A DNA stretch of 45,738 nt, from NCBI GenBank assembly GCA_964517585.1, contig CAZFCB010000004.1, forward strand, positions 1-45,738, written 5' to 3'. Source of the stretch: JAGORY01 sp964517585. GTDB lineage: Bacteria > Patescibacteriota > Gracilibacteria > Peribacterales > Peribacteraceae. The position numbers and the translations under genes are program-made. Positions 33,733-41,133 of this stretch are shown here, piece by piece. Position 1 is the stretch's first letter. The number at the start of each line of letters is the position of its first letter. The notes under the pieces were generated by a model that did not search any database, had not been told where the DNA came from, and was given only the letters and a program-made list of their open reading frames with translations.

Positions 33733-34434
33733 ATGAAAACAATCGATTCGACAAGGCCACTCACGATCACTGTCATTGTGGCTGGTACAAATGAGCCGAG
33801 TAATAGCAACATGCTTGCAGATATGATGATTGAAGGAATGAGGGAGAAATTTCCACACATGATCGTCAATAAAGTACGACTGAAAGATCTGTCGATAGGT
33901 CACTTCGATCTCACTTGCTACGGCCCTTCATGCCCCATTGATGGACTCACACACGTCCAGTCTTTCATCGAAGAATCACACGGGGTTATCATCGCAACGC
34001 CTGTGTGGAATTTTGGAGTTCCTGCTCACCTGAAAAACCTCATCGACCGTATGGGATCGTTTGCCCTAGATCCATCACGATCACTTGGTACTTTCAATGG
34101 CAAACCATTCTTTCTCATCTTCACTGCAGGAATGCCGAAAGCAGCCTGGCCGTTCCTCCGAAAATCTGTGAGTCATATACCTATTGCCCTCCAATATTTC
34201 GGCGGCTCGGTTCTTGGCACGCTCTTCGAAGGAAGCTGTACTAAGGGTCGTGGAAACTTCGGACTCGTCGTCGACAAAAGACCGAAGACTCTGTCATCGG
34301 CAAAAGAAAAAGGTGCCGCATTTGCGCTCCAGGTACAAACATTCAAGCACACGAACGTGTTACCGCTACGCTTTGTATTGATCAAAAAATTTGTACGGTT
34401 TTCACAGGGTATCAAAAAGAAACTTGGCTTGTAG
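33733..34434 (+). CDS. NADPH-dependent FMN reductase-like flavodoxin-fold protein
   Basis: Flavodoxin-fold oxidoreductase of the FMN_red family (PF03358-like). The N-terminal phosphate-binding loop is VAGTNEPSNSNMLAD (about 17-31). The central FMN-contact stretch is VIIATPVWNFGVPAHLKNLIDR (about 87-108), a typical TP(V/E)YN(F/Y)-like element followed by LKN.ID. The C-terminus has a basic extension (about 200-233). Reactions in the family include quinone, azo or chromate reduction; the substrate here is unknown. ATG at 33733 is preferred over GTG at 33727 because of the -10 box 6 nt upstream. Confidence 0.82.
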   Translation: MKTIDSTRPLTITVIVAGTNEPSNSNMLADMMIEGMREKFPHMIVNKVRLKDLSIGHFDLTCYGPSCPIDGLTHVQSFIEESHGVIIATPVWNFGVPAHLKNLIDRMGSFALDPSRSLGTFNGKPFFLIFTAGMPKAAWPFLRKSVSHIPIALQYFGGSVLGTLFEGSCTKGRGNFGLVVDKRPKTLSSAKEKGAAFALQVQTFKHTNVLPLRFVLIKKFVRFSQGIKKKLGL

Positions 34435-34443
34435 GAGCTTTGA

Positions 34444-34636
34444 AATTGAAAAGATTCCGTTGCGCATCTTCGCGCACTTTTAAGGAATTGTGAAACCATA
34501 TCCAAAGGGCAGGAACCGAAAACGAAAGGTGGGGGTCTGTGGTCTGCCGACTGAGCGTAGCGAAGGAGCGTGGGATTCGTTTTCGGTGCGCTTTCTTTGC
34601 TTCCTTTCTTTGTCGGGCAGACAAAGAAAGGAGGAA
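34444..34636. repeat. intergenic structured repeat with two long perfect stems
   Basis: ACCGAAAACGAA (34515-34526) pairs with TTCGTTTTCGGT (34576-34587). CCTTTCTTTGTC (34603-34614) pairs with GACAAAGAAAGG (34620-34631) around GGGCA. Between them lies CTGAGCGTAGCGAAGG, a piece I have seen in dispersed intergenic repeats of many bacteria. The second stem follows the ribD stop codon by 5 nt and could stop or protect the ribD message. Confidence 0.65.
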
Positions 34637-35671
34637 TCAGTAAGACGGAAGAAGTGGTTTTCGTTTCTCCGATCCTGGAACCGGGACACCGACGAGTATC
34701 GCTTCTTCGTCAATGCACTTCTCATCCCTGAATGCTTTCCACATCTGCTTTCCACCTTCAAGGAGAATACTTGCAATACCGTGGAAATCTCCAGAAGGAG
34801 TTATAAGCACCTTCCAGAGTGCCGAAAAATCAATGCCATGCGTATGATGAGCAACCTCAAGAATGCGAACGCCACGTTTCTCAAGTACGGGAATAACAGT
34901 ACGCACAGCATCTGGAAGATCTGGTTTGACAATCAGAATCGTCCGTGAAGCGAATGCATCATTCACAAGATGTGCATCCAGTGGAATTCTTAAGCGTGAA
35001 TCAATGAGAATGCGATACGGCTGCTGAACCGCAGGAATGTGGCGGATGGTAAGCTGCGAATTATCCATCAGTGCAGTCCCGATGCCGATAAGGACAGCGT
35101 CATGCTTCGCACGAAGATATTCGTGGGTCCATGTGTCCTGACCAGCAGTTGTAATCTTCAGAAACGTTCCATCTGGATTGGCGAATGTTCCTTCTGGCGT
35201 GCGTGCTTGCTGCATCGTCACCCATGGTCGGCCTTTGTTTTGAACGGATATATAACCTCGATTGAAACGGCAACATTCTGCAGTCGATCCGAAAGCGATA
35301 TCGACCATTACGCCATTTGAACGCATCAACGCACTTCCCTTGCCAGACACTGCCGGATTTGGATCTTTCATACCAATGACAACATTTTTGATGCCTCTTT
35401 CGATGAGCATCTGCGCACAGGGAGGAGTTTTTTTATGCTCATGACAACAGGGCTCTAGGTTAACGTACAAAATATCATTTGAATCAATTTTTTGTTCATA
35501 CTTTTTCATGAGATCAAGCTCAGCATGTGACTTTCCAAATGCAGCATGAAAACCTTCGGCAATGACTTTCCCGTCGCGAACCAAGACCGCACCAACCATC
35601 GGATTTGTACCAGTTTTCCCTCTCCCCTGTTCGGCGATTTCGAGACAGCGGTGGAGGAAGTGATGAGTCAT
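34637..35671 (-). CDS. ribD: bifunctional riboflavin deaminase/reductase RibD
   Basis: Deaminates and then reduces the pyrimidine intermediate of riboflavin synthesis. The N-terminal deaminase domain has the zinc site H49-A-E51 and EPCCHEHKKTPPC (73-85), which carries one residue more between the Cys ligands than the usual PCxHxGxTPPC. GTNPMVGAVLV at 21-31 and GMKDPNPAVSGKG near 95-108 are also typical. The reductase domain starts near 150 (RPWVTMQQARTPEG), with AVLIGIGTALMDNSQLTIR and a RILIDSRLRIP segment. 344 aa. It follows the racemase gene by 28 bp, so co-transcription is likely. No other rib gene lies in the window. Confidence 0.92.
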   Translation of the reverse strand: MTHHFLHRCLEIAEQGRGKTGTNPMVGAVLVRDGKVIAEGFHAAFGKSHAELDLMKKYEQKIDSNDILYVNLEPCCHEHKKTPPCAQMLIERGIKNVVIGMKDPNPAVSGKGSALMRSNGVMVDIAFGSTAECCRFNRGYISVQNKGRPWVTMQQARTPEGTFANPDGTFLKITTAGQDTWTHEYLRAKHDAVLIGIGTALMDNSQLTIRHIPAVQQPYRILIDSRLRIPLDAHLVNDAFASRTILIVKPDLPDAVRTVIPVLEKRGVRILEVAHHTHGIDFSALWKVLITPSGDFHGIASILLEGGKQMWKAFRDEKCIDEEAILVGVPVPGSEKRKPLLPSY

Positions 35672-35699
35672 ATAAAAGCTGGTAATGGAATGACTAGTA

Positions 35700-36494
35700 C
35701 TATAGATATGCTGTACCGGTTAATAGTACTGACACCTCACTACTTAGTGTAACTTTTACACTTTCTGTCGTACGAGTTACATCCACAATGTACTTGCTGC
35801 CGCTTGGCTGAATAACGGATAAAGCTTGACCAAATTTATCTAATGCAAGAGCTAAAGCAATACTGCCGGAGCCACACCCGCTTTCAGGAATAGTAGTATT
35901 AGTCTCACGCACATAAACGACAGGGTAAATACTATAGCCCTCTTTAGTAGTCTGATATGGAATGATCCCAAAAGCAGGTAACATGCGGAGTTCGATGTCG
36001 TATCGTTGGCGTAACTCGGCAAAAACATTTAGTGGTTCCACAGTCGCTTCTGGCGCGAACTCACAGAGCAGGTGCGATATGCCATCAAGATGAACGAGAA
36101 GAGTACCTTGAGCGAGTGATTTGATTCGTGGATTGAGGTTGAGCGTAATAGATGTGTAGTACGCTCCTTTTTGTGGAACACAGACAAACTCAAAGACTTC
36201 GTCGGTTCCCGATGATGCAAGACGAACATTGGTCTTTCCACTATCTGACGACAGAACTGTAGCTGCACTCCGCAAAGCGTTTACGCAGAATTCGCCTCCC
36301 ATCATGTCCAACCTACCATCAATGCCTGATCTTGGCTCGATACTAAGATATCCTACTTGTTCTCCGCCTGTGAAAGATGTGCTCATTAATTTCCTAGCGA
36401 TGGAAGCACGTTCTGTTGGTAATACGTCTGATTGAACAATGATTGTATCATTACCGCCCGGTGATAGTTTGGTGAAATTAAGATTCATCTTCAT
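35700..36494 (-). CDS. DapF-fold amino-acid racemase, CntK (histidine racemase)-like
   Basis: 264-aa member of the diaminopimelate-epimerase fold. Both catalytic cysteines are present: Cys70 in MMGGEFCVNA and Cys207 in ESGCGSGSIA. The whole layout recalls staphylopine-pathway histidine racemase CntK more than DapF: FTKLSPGGNDTIIVQS at the N-terminus, GGEQVGYLS near 43-51, VIQPSGS near 227-233, and LLTGTAYL at the end. DapF would show a GNGxR element, which is absent. Substrate remains inference. The start at 36494 is favoured by a TATTTT box 7 nt upstream; the ATG at 36488 is possible. It is placed between a TrpR-type regulator and ribD. Confidence 0.72.
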   Translation of the reverse strand: MKMNLNFTKLSPGGNDTIIVQSDVLPTERASIARKLMSTSFTGGEQVGYLSIEPRSGIDGRLDMMGGEFCVNALRSAATVLSSDSGKTNVRLASSGTDEVFEFVCVPQKGAYYTSITLNLNPRIKSLAQGTLLVHLDGISHLLCEFAPEATVEPLNVFAELRQRYDIELRMLPAFGIIPYQTTKEGYSIYPVVYVRETNTTIPESGCGSGSIALALALDKFGQALSVIQPSGSKYIVDVTRTTESVKVTLSSEVSVLLTGTAYL

Positions 36495-36508
36495 GAGAGT
36501 GAAAATAC

Positions 36509-36533
36509 AAAAAAAACTCCTCACCACGAGGAG
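36509..36533 (-). terminator. rho-independent terminator after the TrpR-like gene
   Basis: Reading on the minus strand: stem CTCCTC-GTGGT-GAGGAG followed by eight T. It separates the regulator gene from the racemase gene 15 nt further on. Confidence 0.85.
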
Positions 36534-36558
36534 GAGCTGATACCGGTCATACGAGTGC

Positions 36559-36969
36559 TTACTGTTTCGCTTTTTCCAGATATTTCTGGAGCACCGATAC
36601 CGGCTTCTCCTCGCGGTTTTGGGTGGTCTCGGCATGATGATGCATGCCAGAGACCATCCGGTGATGCCGGTGGGCATTCAAGACTTTTCTGTAACCACCT
36701 TCGCCATTCTCCAAAAATTTGCCGACTCTTGTGACTGTCGTCGTGCTTGCTCCGGTGTTCTTCGCGATCTCACGATACGTGATGCCTTGTGACAGTTGCT
36801 TGGCTACTTCAAACCTCTCGCTCCACGCCTGAAGCTCTGAGAGTGTGCCAATATCACGGAGAAAAGCGCTCATGTCTTCCTCGGACTTGCACGCGAGCAT
36901 GGCTTGTACCAAGGCCTTAAACCATGGTTCTTTGCGCCAGCTGTCTTCGGTGAAACGTCGTTTTCCCAT
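36559..36969 (-). CDS. TrpR/YerC-YecD family DNA-binding regulator with His-rich tail
   Basis: 136 aa. The TrpR-like helical core (residues about 15-95) has the helix-turn-helix TYREIAKNTGASTTTVTRVGKFL (about 63-85), as in YerC/YecD proteins. Those regulate unknown targets and mostly lack tryptophan sensing. The usual family protein ends soon after GGYRKVL. Here about 40 residues follow, including HRHH and HHH within 14 residues, which could bind metal. It has its own consensus promoter and terminator, so it is monocistronic and might act on the racemase/ribD unit next to it. Confidence 0.85.
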   Translation of the reverse strand: MGKRRFTEDSWRKEPWFKALVQAMLACKSEEDMSAFLRDIGTLSELQAWSERFEVAKQLSQGITYREIAKNTGASTTTVTRVGKFLENGEGGYRKVLNAHRHHRMVSGMHHHAETTQNREEKPVSVLQKYLEKAKQ

Positions 36970-36977
36970 ACGGCGAT

Positions 36978-37006
36978 ATAGTAACTCGCTAATACAAGCG
37001 TGTCAA
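36978..37006 (-). promoter_or_regulatory. consensus promoter of the TrpR-like gene
   Basis: -35 TTGACA (37001-37006), 17-nt spacer, -10 TACTAT (36978-36983), 8 nt before the ATG. Confidence 0.75.
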
Positions 37007-37107
37007 CTCAATAGAACAACTTCCTTTCTGTCCCAAGAATCAAGAGAACGTCGATTTTCTCATGCAATGGAGCACTATAAGAATTTTACTGTTTGAAATA
37101 CAGGAAT

Positions 37108-37129
37108 GGGAGCGGCCTTTCTGGCCGCG
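37108..37129. repeat. REP palindrome, left copy
   Basis: The core GCGGCCTTTCTGGCCGC is a perfect 6-bp hairpin preceded by GGGA. It is an inverted copy of the one at 37580-37601 and lies 3 nt before the chosen transposase start. Confidence 0.9.
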
Positions 37130-37132
37130 GTC

Positions 37133-37579
37133 ATGAAGAATAAAGCAATGTTCCAAAGACATCCCATCCAAAGCCAGCAGATGATGTTTATCACGACTAA
37201 TACCCAAGGAAGGGCTCCTGTATTTGGAGACCCAGCTTGTGCACGGATTGCAGTTGAGACTCTGTATCGAATTCAGGATTTTTACCCGTTCTTCTTATTC
37301 GCATTTGTCATCATGCCTAATCACATCCATCTTCTTGTGAATATGCCCGAAGGAGGTTCAGTGTCAAAAATGATGGGGATTTATAAACGAGCCGTCTCAT
37401 TCAATATAGGCCAAGGACCAATCTGGCAATCCAGATTTCATATTGAATACCCAAAAAATATCGAGAAGATCATCGACTATATTCATCAAAATCCGGTCAA
37501 AGTAGGATTATGTAATCATTATACTGACTACCCTTGGTCTTCATCATCGGGCCGGTGGGATTTGGCCGCACTACAATAA
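37133..37579 (+). mobile_element. RAYT: REP-associated tyrosine transposase (Y1/IS200-like)
   Basis: Single-domain Y1 transposase-like protein, 148 aa from ATG 37133 (MKNKAMFQRHP). The HUH motif is HIH within VIMPNHIHLLVNMPEGG. A candidate catalytic Tyr is in MMGIYKRAVSF, and the family tail YIHQNPVKVGLC...DYPWSS is complete. The upstream ATG at 37106 would force translation through the REP hairpin and is not preferred. RAYTs are domesticated single-copy relatives of IS200/IS605 enzymes that process REP palindromes. Both flanks carry identical inverted REPs and the right one starts 1 nt after the stop codon. The reading frame looks intact. Confidence 0.92.
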
Positions 37580-37601
37580 CGCGGCCAGAAAGGCCGCTCC
37601 C
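37580..37601. repeat. REP palindrome, right copy
   Basis: Exact 22-nt reverse complement of the left REP at 37108-37129, directly after the transposase stop codon. Confidence 0.9.
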
Positions 37602-37657
37602 GTGGACTATACATCAAGCACTCCACATACAAAATCAAGCCACTCGAACATCCATAG

Positions 37658-37681
37658 AAAAAGCTCTCACTTCGAGAGCTT
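37658..37681 (-). terminator. rho-independent terminator of fusA
   Basis: On the minus strand, AAGCTCTC-GAAGT-GAGAGCTT is followed by TTT, 17 nt after the fusA stop codon. Confidence 0.85.
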
Positions 37682-37698
37682 CTCCTGAATTTGCGTTC

Positions 37699-39795
37699 TT
37701 ATTTCCCCCCTGTACGCGCTGCAATCACTTCCTCAGCGACGTTCTTACTAACCTTTGCGTAGTGGCTTGGTTCCATGGAGTAACTGGCACGACCTTGTGA
37801 CATCGAACGGAGTTCCGTTGCGTAACCAAACATGGCTGCAAGTGGTACATCAGCAAGCACAGTCTTCGCCATACCTCGGGAACCCGTGTCCTTGATGAGC
37901 CCACGACGAGCGGAGATATCACCCATGACGTCTCCAAAGTAATCTTCCGGACACACAACTTCTACTTTCATAATCGGCTCAAGGAGAACAGGATCTGCTT
38001 TTCTCGCAGCTGCCTGCAAACCAATGGAGGAGCAAATTTTGAATGCCATTTCTGATGAGTCAACATCATGATATGAACCATCTGTGAGCTCTACTTTGAT
38101 GTCGACCATTGGGAAACCTGCAACCACTCCTCGTGAGAGACCTTCCTGGAAACCCTTGTCACACGGTGTGATGTATTCGCGTGGGATACGTCCTCCGACA
38201 ACTGAGTTCTCGAATTCGTAACCCTTGCCCGGCTCCTGGGGAGAGATCGTGAAGAGCACATGTCCGTACTGTCCGCGTCCGCCGGACTGCTTGATGTACT
38301 TCTCTTCATGATCAATAGCCTTCTGAATAGTTTCTCTGTACGCAACCTGAGGCTTTCCTGAATTACTCTCCACTTTAAATTCGCGACGCATACGATCCAT
38401 GATGATATCCAAGTGAAGCTCACCCATTCCTGCAAGAATTGTCTGGCCGGTTTCATCGTCCGTACGAACGCGAAGTGTTGGATCTTCTTCCACGAGTTTC
38501 TGCAGAGCCATACCCATTTTCTCTTGGTCGGCCTTCGTTTTCGGTTCAATAGCGAGAGAAATAACGGGTTCAGCAAACGTGATGCTCTCAAGACGAATTT
38601 GCTTCTCGTCATCACAGAGAGAGTCGCCAGTGCGCGTGTCCTTGAGTCCGATGACAGCACCGATGTCACCCGCCTCGATCTGCTCAATTTCGGTGCGAGT
38701 ATTTGCATGCAAACGAACCAAACGTCCGATGCGTTCTTTGTTTCCTGTACGCGTATTGATGACGTACGAACCCGACTTCAGAATGCCGGAGTACACGCGA
38801 ACGAACGTGAGTCTGCCCACGAATGGATCTGTAGCAATTTTGAATGCAAGACATGCGAGTGGTTCGTTGTTATCTGGTTTTCGAACTTCTTCAAGCTCAG
38901 TTTCAGGATTCACGCCTTTCACGGGCGGTGCATCAAACGGATTCGGTAGATAATTTACAACAGCATCGAGAACGAGCTGCACGCCCATGTTCTTGAGTGA
39001 CGATCCACAGAGAACTGGGAACGTCTTGCCACTGACTGTGCCTTCTCTGAGTGCCTGCATCAGCTCTTCTTTGGTAAGAGTTCCGTTCGTGAGGAACGTA
39101 TCCATCAGTGCTTCACTCGCTCCTTCGGCTGCTTTTTCCATCATGATGGCACGGTACTTTTTTACTTGTTCCTGCATATCCTCAGGGATTGGTGCATGAA
39201 CATGTTTTTCACCATGCGTACCTTCAAACGTCACCATGTCTTCATTCACAAGATCAATGATTGCCTTGAAATCACTCTCAGCACCAACAGGAAGCTGAAT
39301 AGCGACAGCATTCTTGCTGAGGCGCTCGTGGATGCTCTGCAGGGACATATAGAAATCACCTCCGATCTTGTCCATTTTGTTCACGAAAGCGAGGCGAGGA
39401 ACTGCGTACTTATCAGCTTGGCGCCAGACTGTTTCGGACTGAGGCTCAACTCCCTGCGATCCATCGAACACAGCTACACCTCCGTCAAGAACACGAAGAC
39501 TGCGCTCCACTTCAGCTGTGAAGTCTACGTGTCCGGGGGTATCGATCAGGTTGATCGTCGTCAAAGTTTCTACGCCATTATACTTGGACTTCCACAGACA
39601 CTGCGTCGCAGCGGACGTGATGGTGATGCCGCGTTCGCGCTCTTGTTCCATCCAGTCCATGGTTGCCTCGCCTTCATGCACTTCGCCGATCTTATAGTTC
39701 TTACCGGTGTAAAAGAGAATGCGCTCGGACGTCGTCGTTTTACCGGCATCGATGTGAGCGATAATTCCGATGTTGCGTACGTTTTTTAAATCCAT
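37699..39795 (-). CDS. fusA: elongation factor G
   Basis: Translation GTPase that moves tRNAs and mRNA through the ribosome after peptide transfer. Domain I: P-loop AHIDAGKTT (13-21), switch I with RGITITSAA, G3 DTPGHVDF, G4 NKMD. Domain II follows near 290. Domains III-V are complete, including GMGELHLDI and the domain IV loop YHDVDSSEMAF. 698 aa, the usual length. It is separated from rpsG by about 850 bp, unlike the close spacing of the classical str operon. A 33-codon mini-ORF with the same first codons lies just upstream, and a clear terminator follows. Confidence 0.98.
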   Translation of the reverse strand: MDLKNVRNIGIIAHIDAGKTTTSERILFYTGKNYKIGEVHEGEATMDWMEQERERGITITSAATQCLWKSKYNGVETLTTINLIDTPGHVDFTAEVERSLRVLDGGVAVFDGSQGVEPQSETVWRQADKYAVPRLAFVNKMDKIGGDFYMSLQSIHERLSKNAVAIQLPVGAESDFKAIIDLVNEDMVTFEGTHGEKHVHAPIPEDMQEQVKKYRAIMMEKAAEGASEALMDTFLTNGTLTKEELMQALREGTVSGKTFPVLCGSSLKNMGVQLVLDAVVNYLPNPFDAPPVKGVNPETELEEVRKPDNNEPLACLAFKIATDPFVGRLTFVRVYSGILKSGSYVINTRTGNKERIGRLVRLHANTRTEIEQIEAGDIGAVIGLKDTRTGDSLCDDEKQIRLESITFAEPVISLAIEPKTKADQEKMGMALQKLVEEDPTLRVRTDDETGQTILAGMGELHLDIIMDRMRREFKVESNSGKPQVAYRETIQKAIDHEEKYIKQSGGRGQYGHVLFTISPQEPGKGYEFENSVVGGRIPREYITPCDKGFQEGLSRGVVAGFPMVDIKVELTDGSYHDVDSSEMAFKICSSIGLQAAARKADPVLLEPIMKVEVVCPEDYFGDVMGDISARRGLIKDTGSRGMAKTVLADVPLAAMFGYATELRSMSQGRASYSMEPSHYAKVSKNVAEEVIAARTGGK

Positions 39796-39799
39796 AAAA

Positions 39800-39901
39800 C
39801 TAACGTGAAATTGAAATAAAGATCTCTTGCCCCTCGTAGCTCTGAAGGAGCAAAGCGAGTGAAGAGCGAAGTGGGGTGTTGCGTACGTTTTTTACGTCCA
39901 T
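39800..39901 (-). CDS. mini-ORF upstream of fusA copying its first codons
   Basis: A 33-residue frame starting MDVKNVRN, against MDLKNVRN of EF-G. The first 25 nt match those of fusA except at two positions and then diverge completely. It stops 4 nt before the fusA ATG. It may be a translated leader, or the scar of a partial duplication or insertion. Confidence 0.35.
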   Translation of the reverse strand: MDVKNVRNTPLRSSLALLLQSYEGQEIFISISR

Positions 39902-40099
39902 ACAGATAAGAGAAAAAATGGGGCTCTAAGAAAATTCCTAAAGCTAGCCGCGGCAGTATAGGGAAAGTTAGGGCATTGCAAAAGAGCATTCCACGGCTTC
40001 AAATCTCTACGCTGTACCAGAAAATGAAAAGTGTATCGCGAAACAATACAACTTGGGATGGGTCGTAAATAGGTGCAATAAATGCATATGTACTTCAGC
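39902..40099. other. non-coding part of the rpsG-fusA gap
   Basis: No convincing gene, hairpin or repeat is seen here. The remaining parts of the 850-bp gap hold the small gene at 40100-40327 and the REP-like pair at 40445-40516. Confidence 0.5.
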
Positions 40100-40327
40100 T
40101 TACTGCCTCTCGCTATCAATGTCGCGAGTACCTGTACCTGAGATTATTTTAAGAGAATCACGCATTCTTTGTCTTCGCTCGTCCAATTTCTGCTTGAGTT
40201 CAGGTTCACGTTCAAGTTGTTGTCTGAATTGGCGCGAAACCTTACCATCAGAACCAAGAACATAGAACATGCCTTCATCTCCTAATTGGCCTAGACCGTC
40301 ATCGATAGTTGGCTGTTTCGCATCCAT
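40100..40327 (-). CDS. small hypothetical protein
   Basis: 75 aa, soluble and strongly charged. A first part (about 5-30, DDGLGQLGDEGMFYVLGSDG) is followed by a helical, Arg/Glu/Gln-rich second half (RQFRQQLEREPELKQKLDERRQ). Composition is protein-like and unlike a chance frame, but I know no family. The upstream DNA is very AT-rich (TATTCT at about 14 nt). It lies between rpsG and fusA on the same strand. Confidence 0.5.
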   Translation of the reverse strand: MDAKQPTIDDGLGQLGDEGMFYVLGSDGKVSRQFRQQLEREPELKQKLDERRQRMRDSLKIISGTGTRDIDSERQ

Positions 40328-40444
40328 ATTATGAATGGGTTAGAATACAATATACATATAATAACATTATTTATATATCATGTCAAATAGTTGTCCAACA
40401 ATCCGTCACTGACCCTGCATCGAAAAACTCATTATTCTTCAACA

Positions 40445-40516
40445 GGAGCGGGTTTCCTACCCGCGTTTGACCAGTGTTGGCGATCACAGACAAGCGCAGG
40501 TAGAAAACCTGCTCCC
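40445..40516. repeat. REP-like inverted pair without transposase
   Basis: GGAGCGGGTTTCCTACCCGC (from 40445) and, inverted, GGAGCAGGTTTTCTACCTGC (from 40515 backwards) are each hairpins, separated by 29 nt. They share the pattern GGAGCGGnnTTnCTnnCCGC with the REPs beside the RAYT 3 kb away. Confidence 0.7.
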
Positions 40517-40645
40517 ATAAGTGGAAGTGACTTCTTTAGTCGAAAGAGGCAATACTGCAAAGTCAGTGACGAGTTACGTTGTCCATTGGAGATCTATCTC
40601 ACAATGAGACACAAAAAATAACCTTTACAACCACTTTTTAGGGAT

Positions 40646-41104
40646 TTACCCCATCTTCGCAAAATGTGCGTAGGCCTTGTTCGCCTGCGCCATCTTGTAG
40701 ACGTCCTCTTTCTTCTTCACGGCAGAACCTTGTTCTGCGGAAGCATCAAGAAGTTCGAGTGCTAGTTTTTCTGCCATCGGAATACCTTTGCGATCACGCG
40801 CTGCATTCAGGATCCAACGAATGGAAAGTGAGAGCTGACGCTTTGGGGTCACTTCCGTTGGCACTTGATACACGGCTCCAGCAATACGCTTTGGGCGAAC
40901 CTCCACAAGAGGTGTCGCATTGAGCAGAGCTTTACTGAAGACATCGAGTGGCGCATCTTTCGTGCGCGTTTTGATGATAGCGAGCGCATCGGTCAAAATC
41001 TTTCGGGCGGTGGACTTCTTGCCCTGCTTCATAATGCAGTTCACGAATTTCTCCATGAGTGGATCGGAGCCTTTTGGGATGTACTGTTTCGGGAGGGTGG
41101 ACAT
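40646..41104 (-). CDS. rpsG: 30S ribosomal protein S7
   Basis: Primary 16S rRNA-binding protein of the small-subunit head. It shows the expected DPLMEKFVNCIMKQGKKSTARKI at residues 14-36, LLNATPLVEVRPKRIAGAVYQVP (61-83) and SLSIRWILNAARDRKG. The C-terminus NKAYAHFAKMG is of usual short bacterial length (152 aa). It starts 29 bp after rpsL and is likely in one transcript with it. No Shine-Dalgarno is seen even at this operon-internal start. Confidence 0.97.
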   Translation of the reverse strand: MSTLPKQYIPKGSDPLMEKFVNCIMKQGKKSTARKILTDALAIIKTRTKDAPLDVFSKALLNATPLVEVRPKRIAGAVYQVPTEVTPKRQLSLSIRWILNAARDRKGIPMAEKLALELLDASAEQGSAVKKKEDVYKMAQANKAYAHFAKMG

Positions 41105-41133
41105 GACGAGTGGGTAGTGAGTAGTTGATAGAT

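Noticed and set aside
35672..36677. longer start for the racemase gene (61 extra residues)
   Set aside because: The extension runs back through the terminator and the TrpR-like gene and is not family-like.
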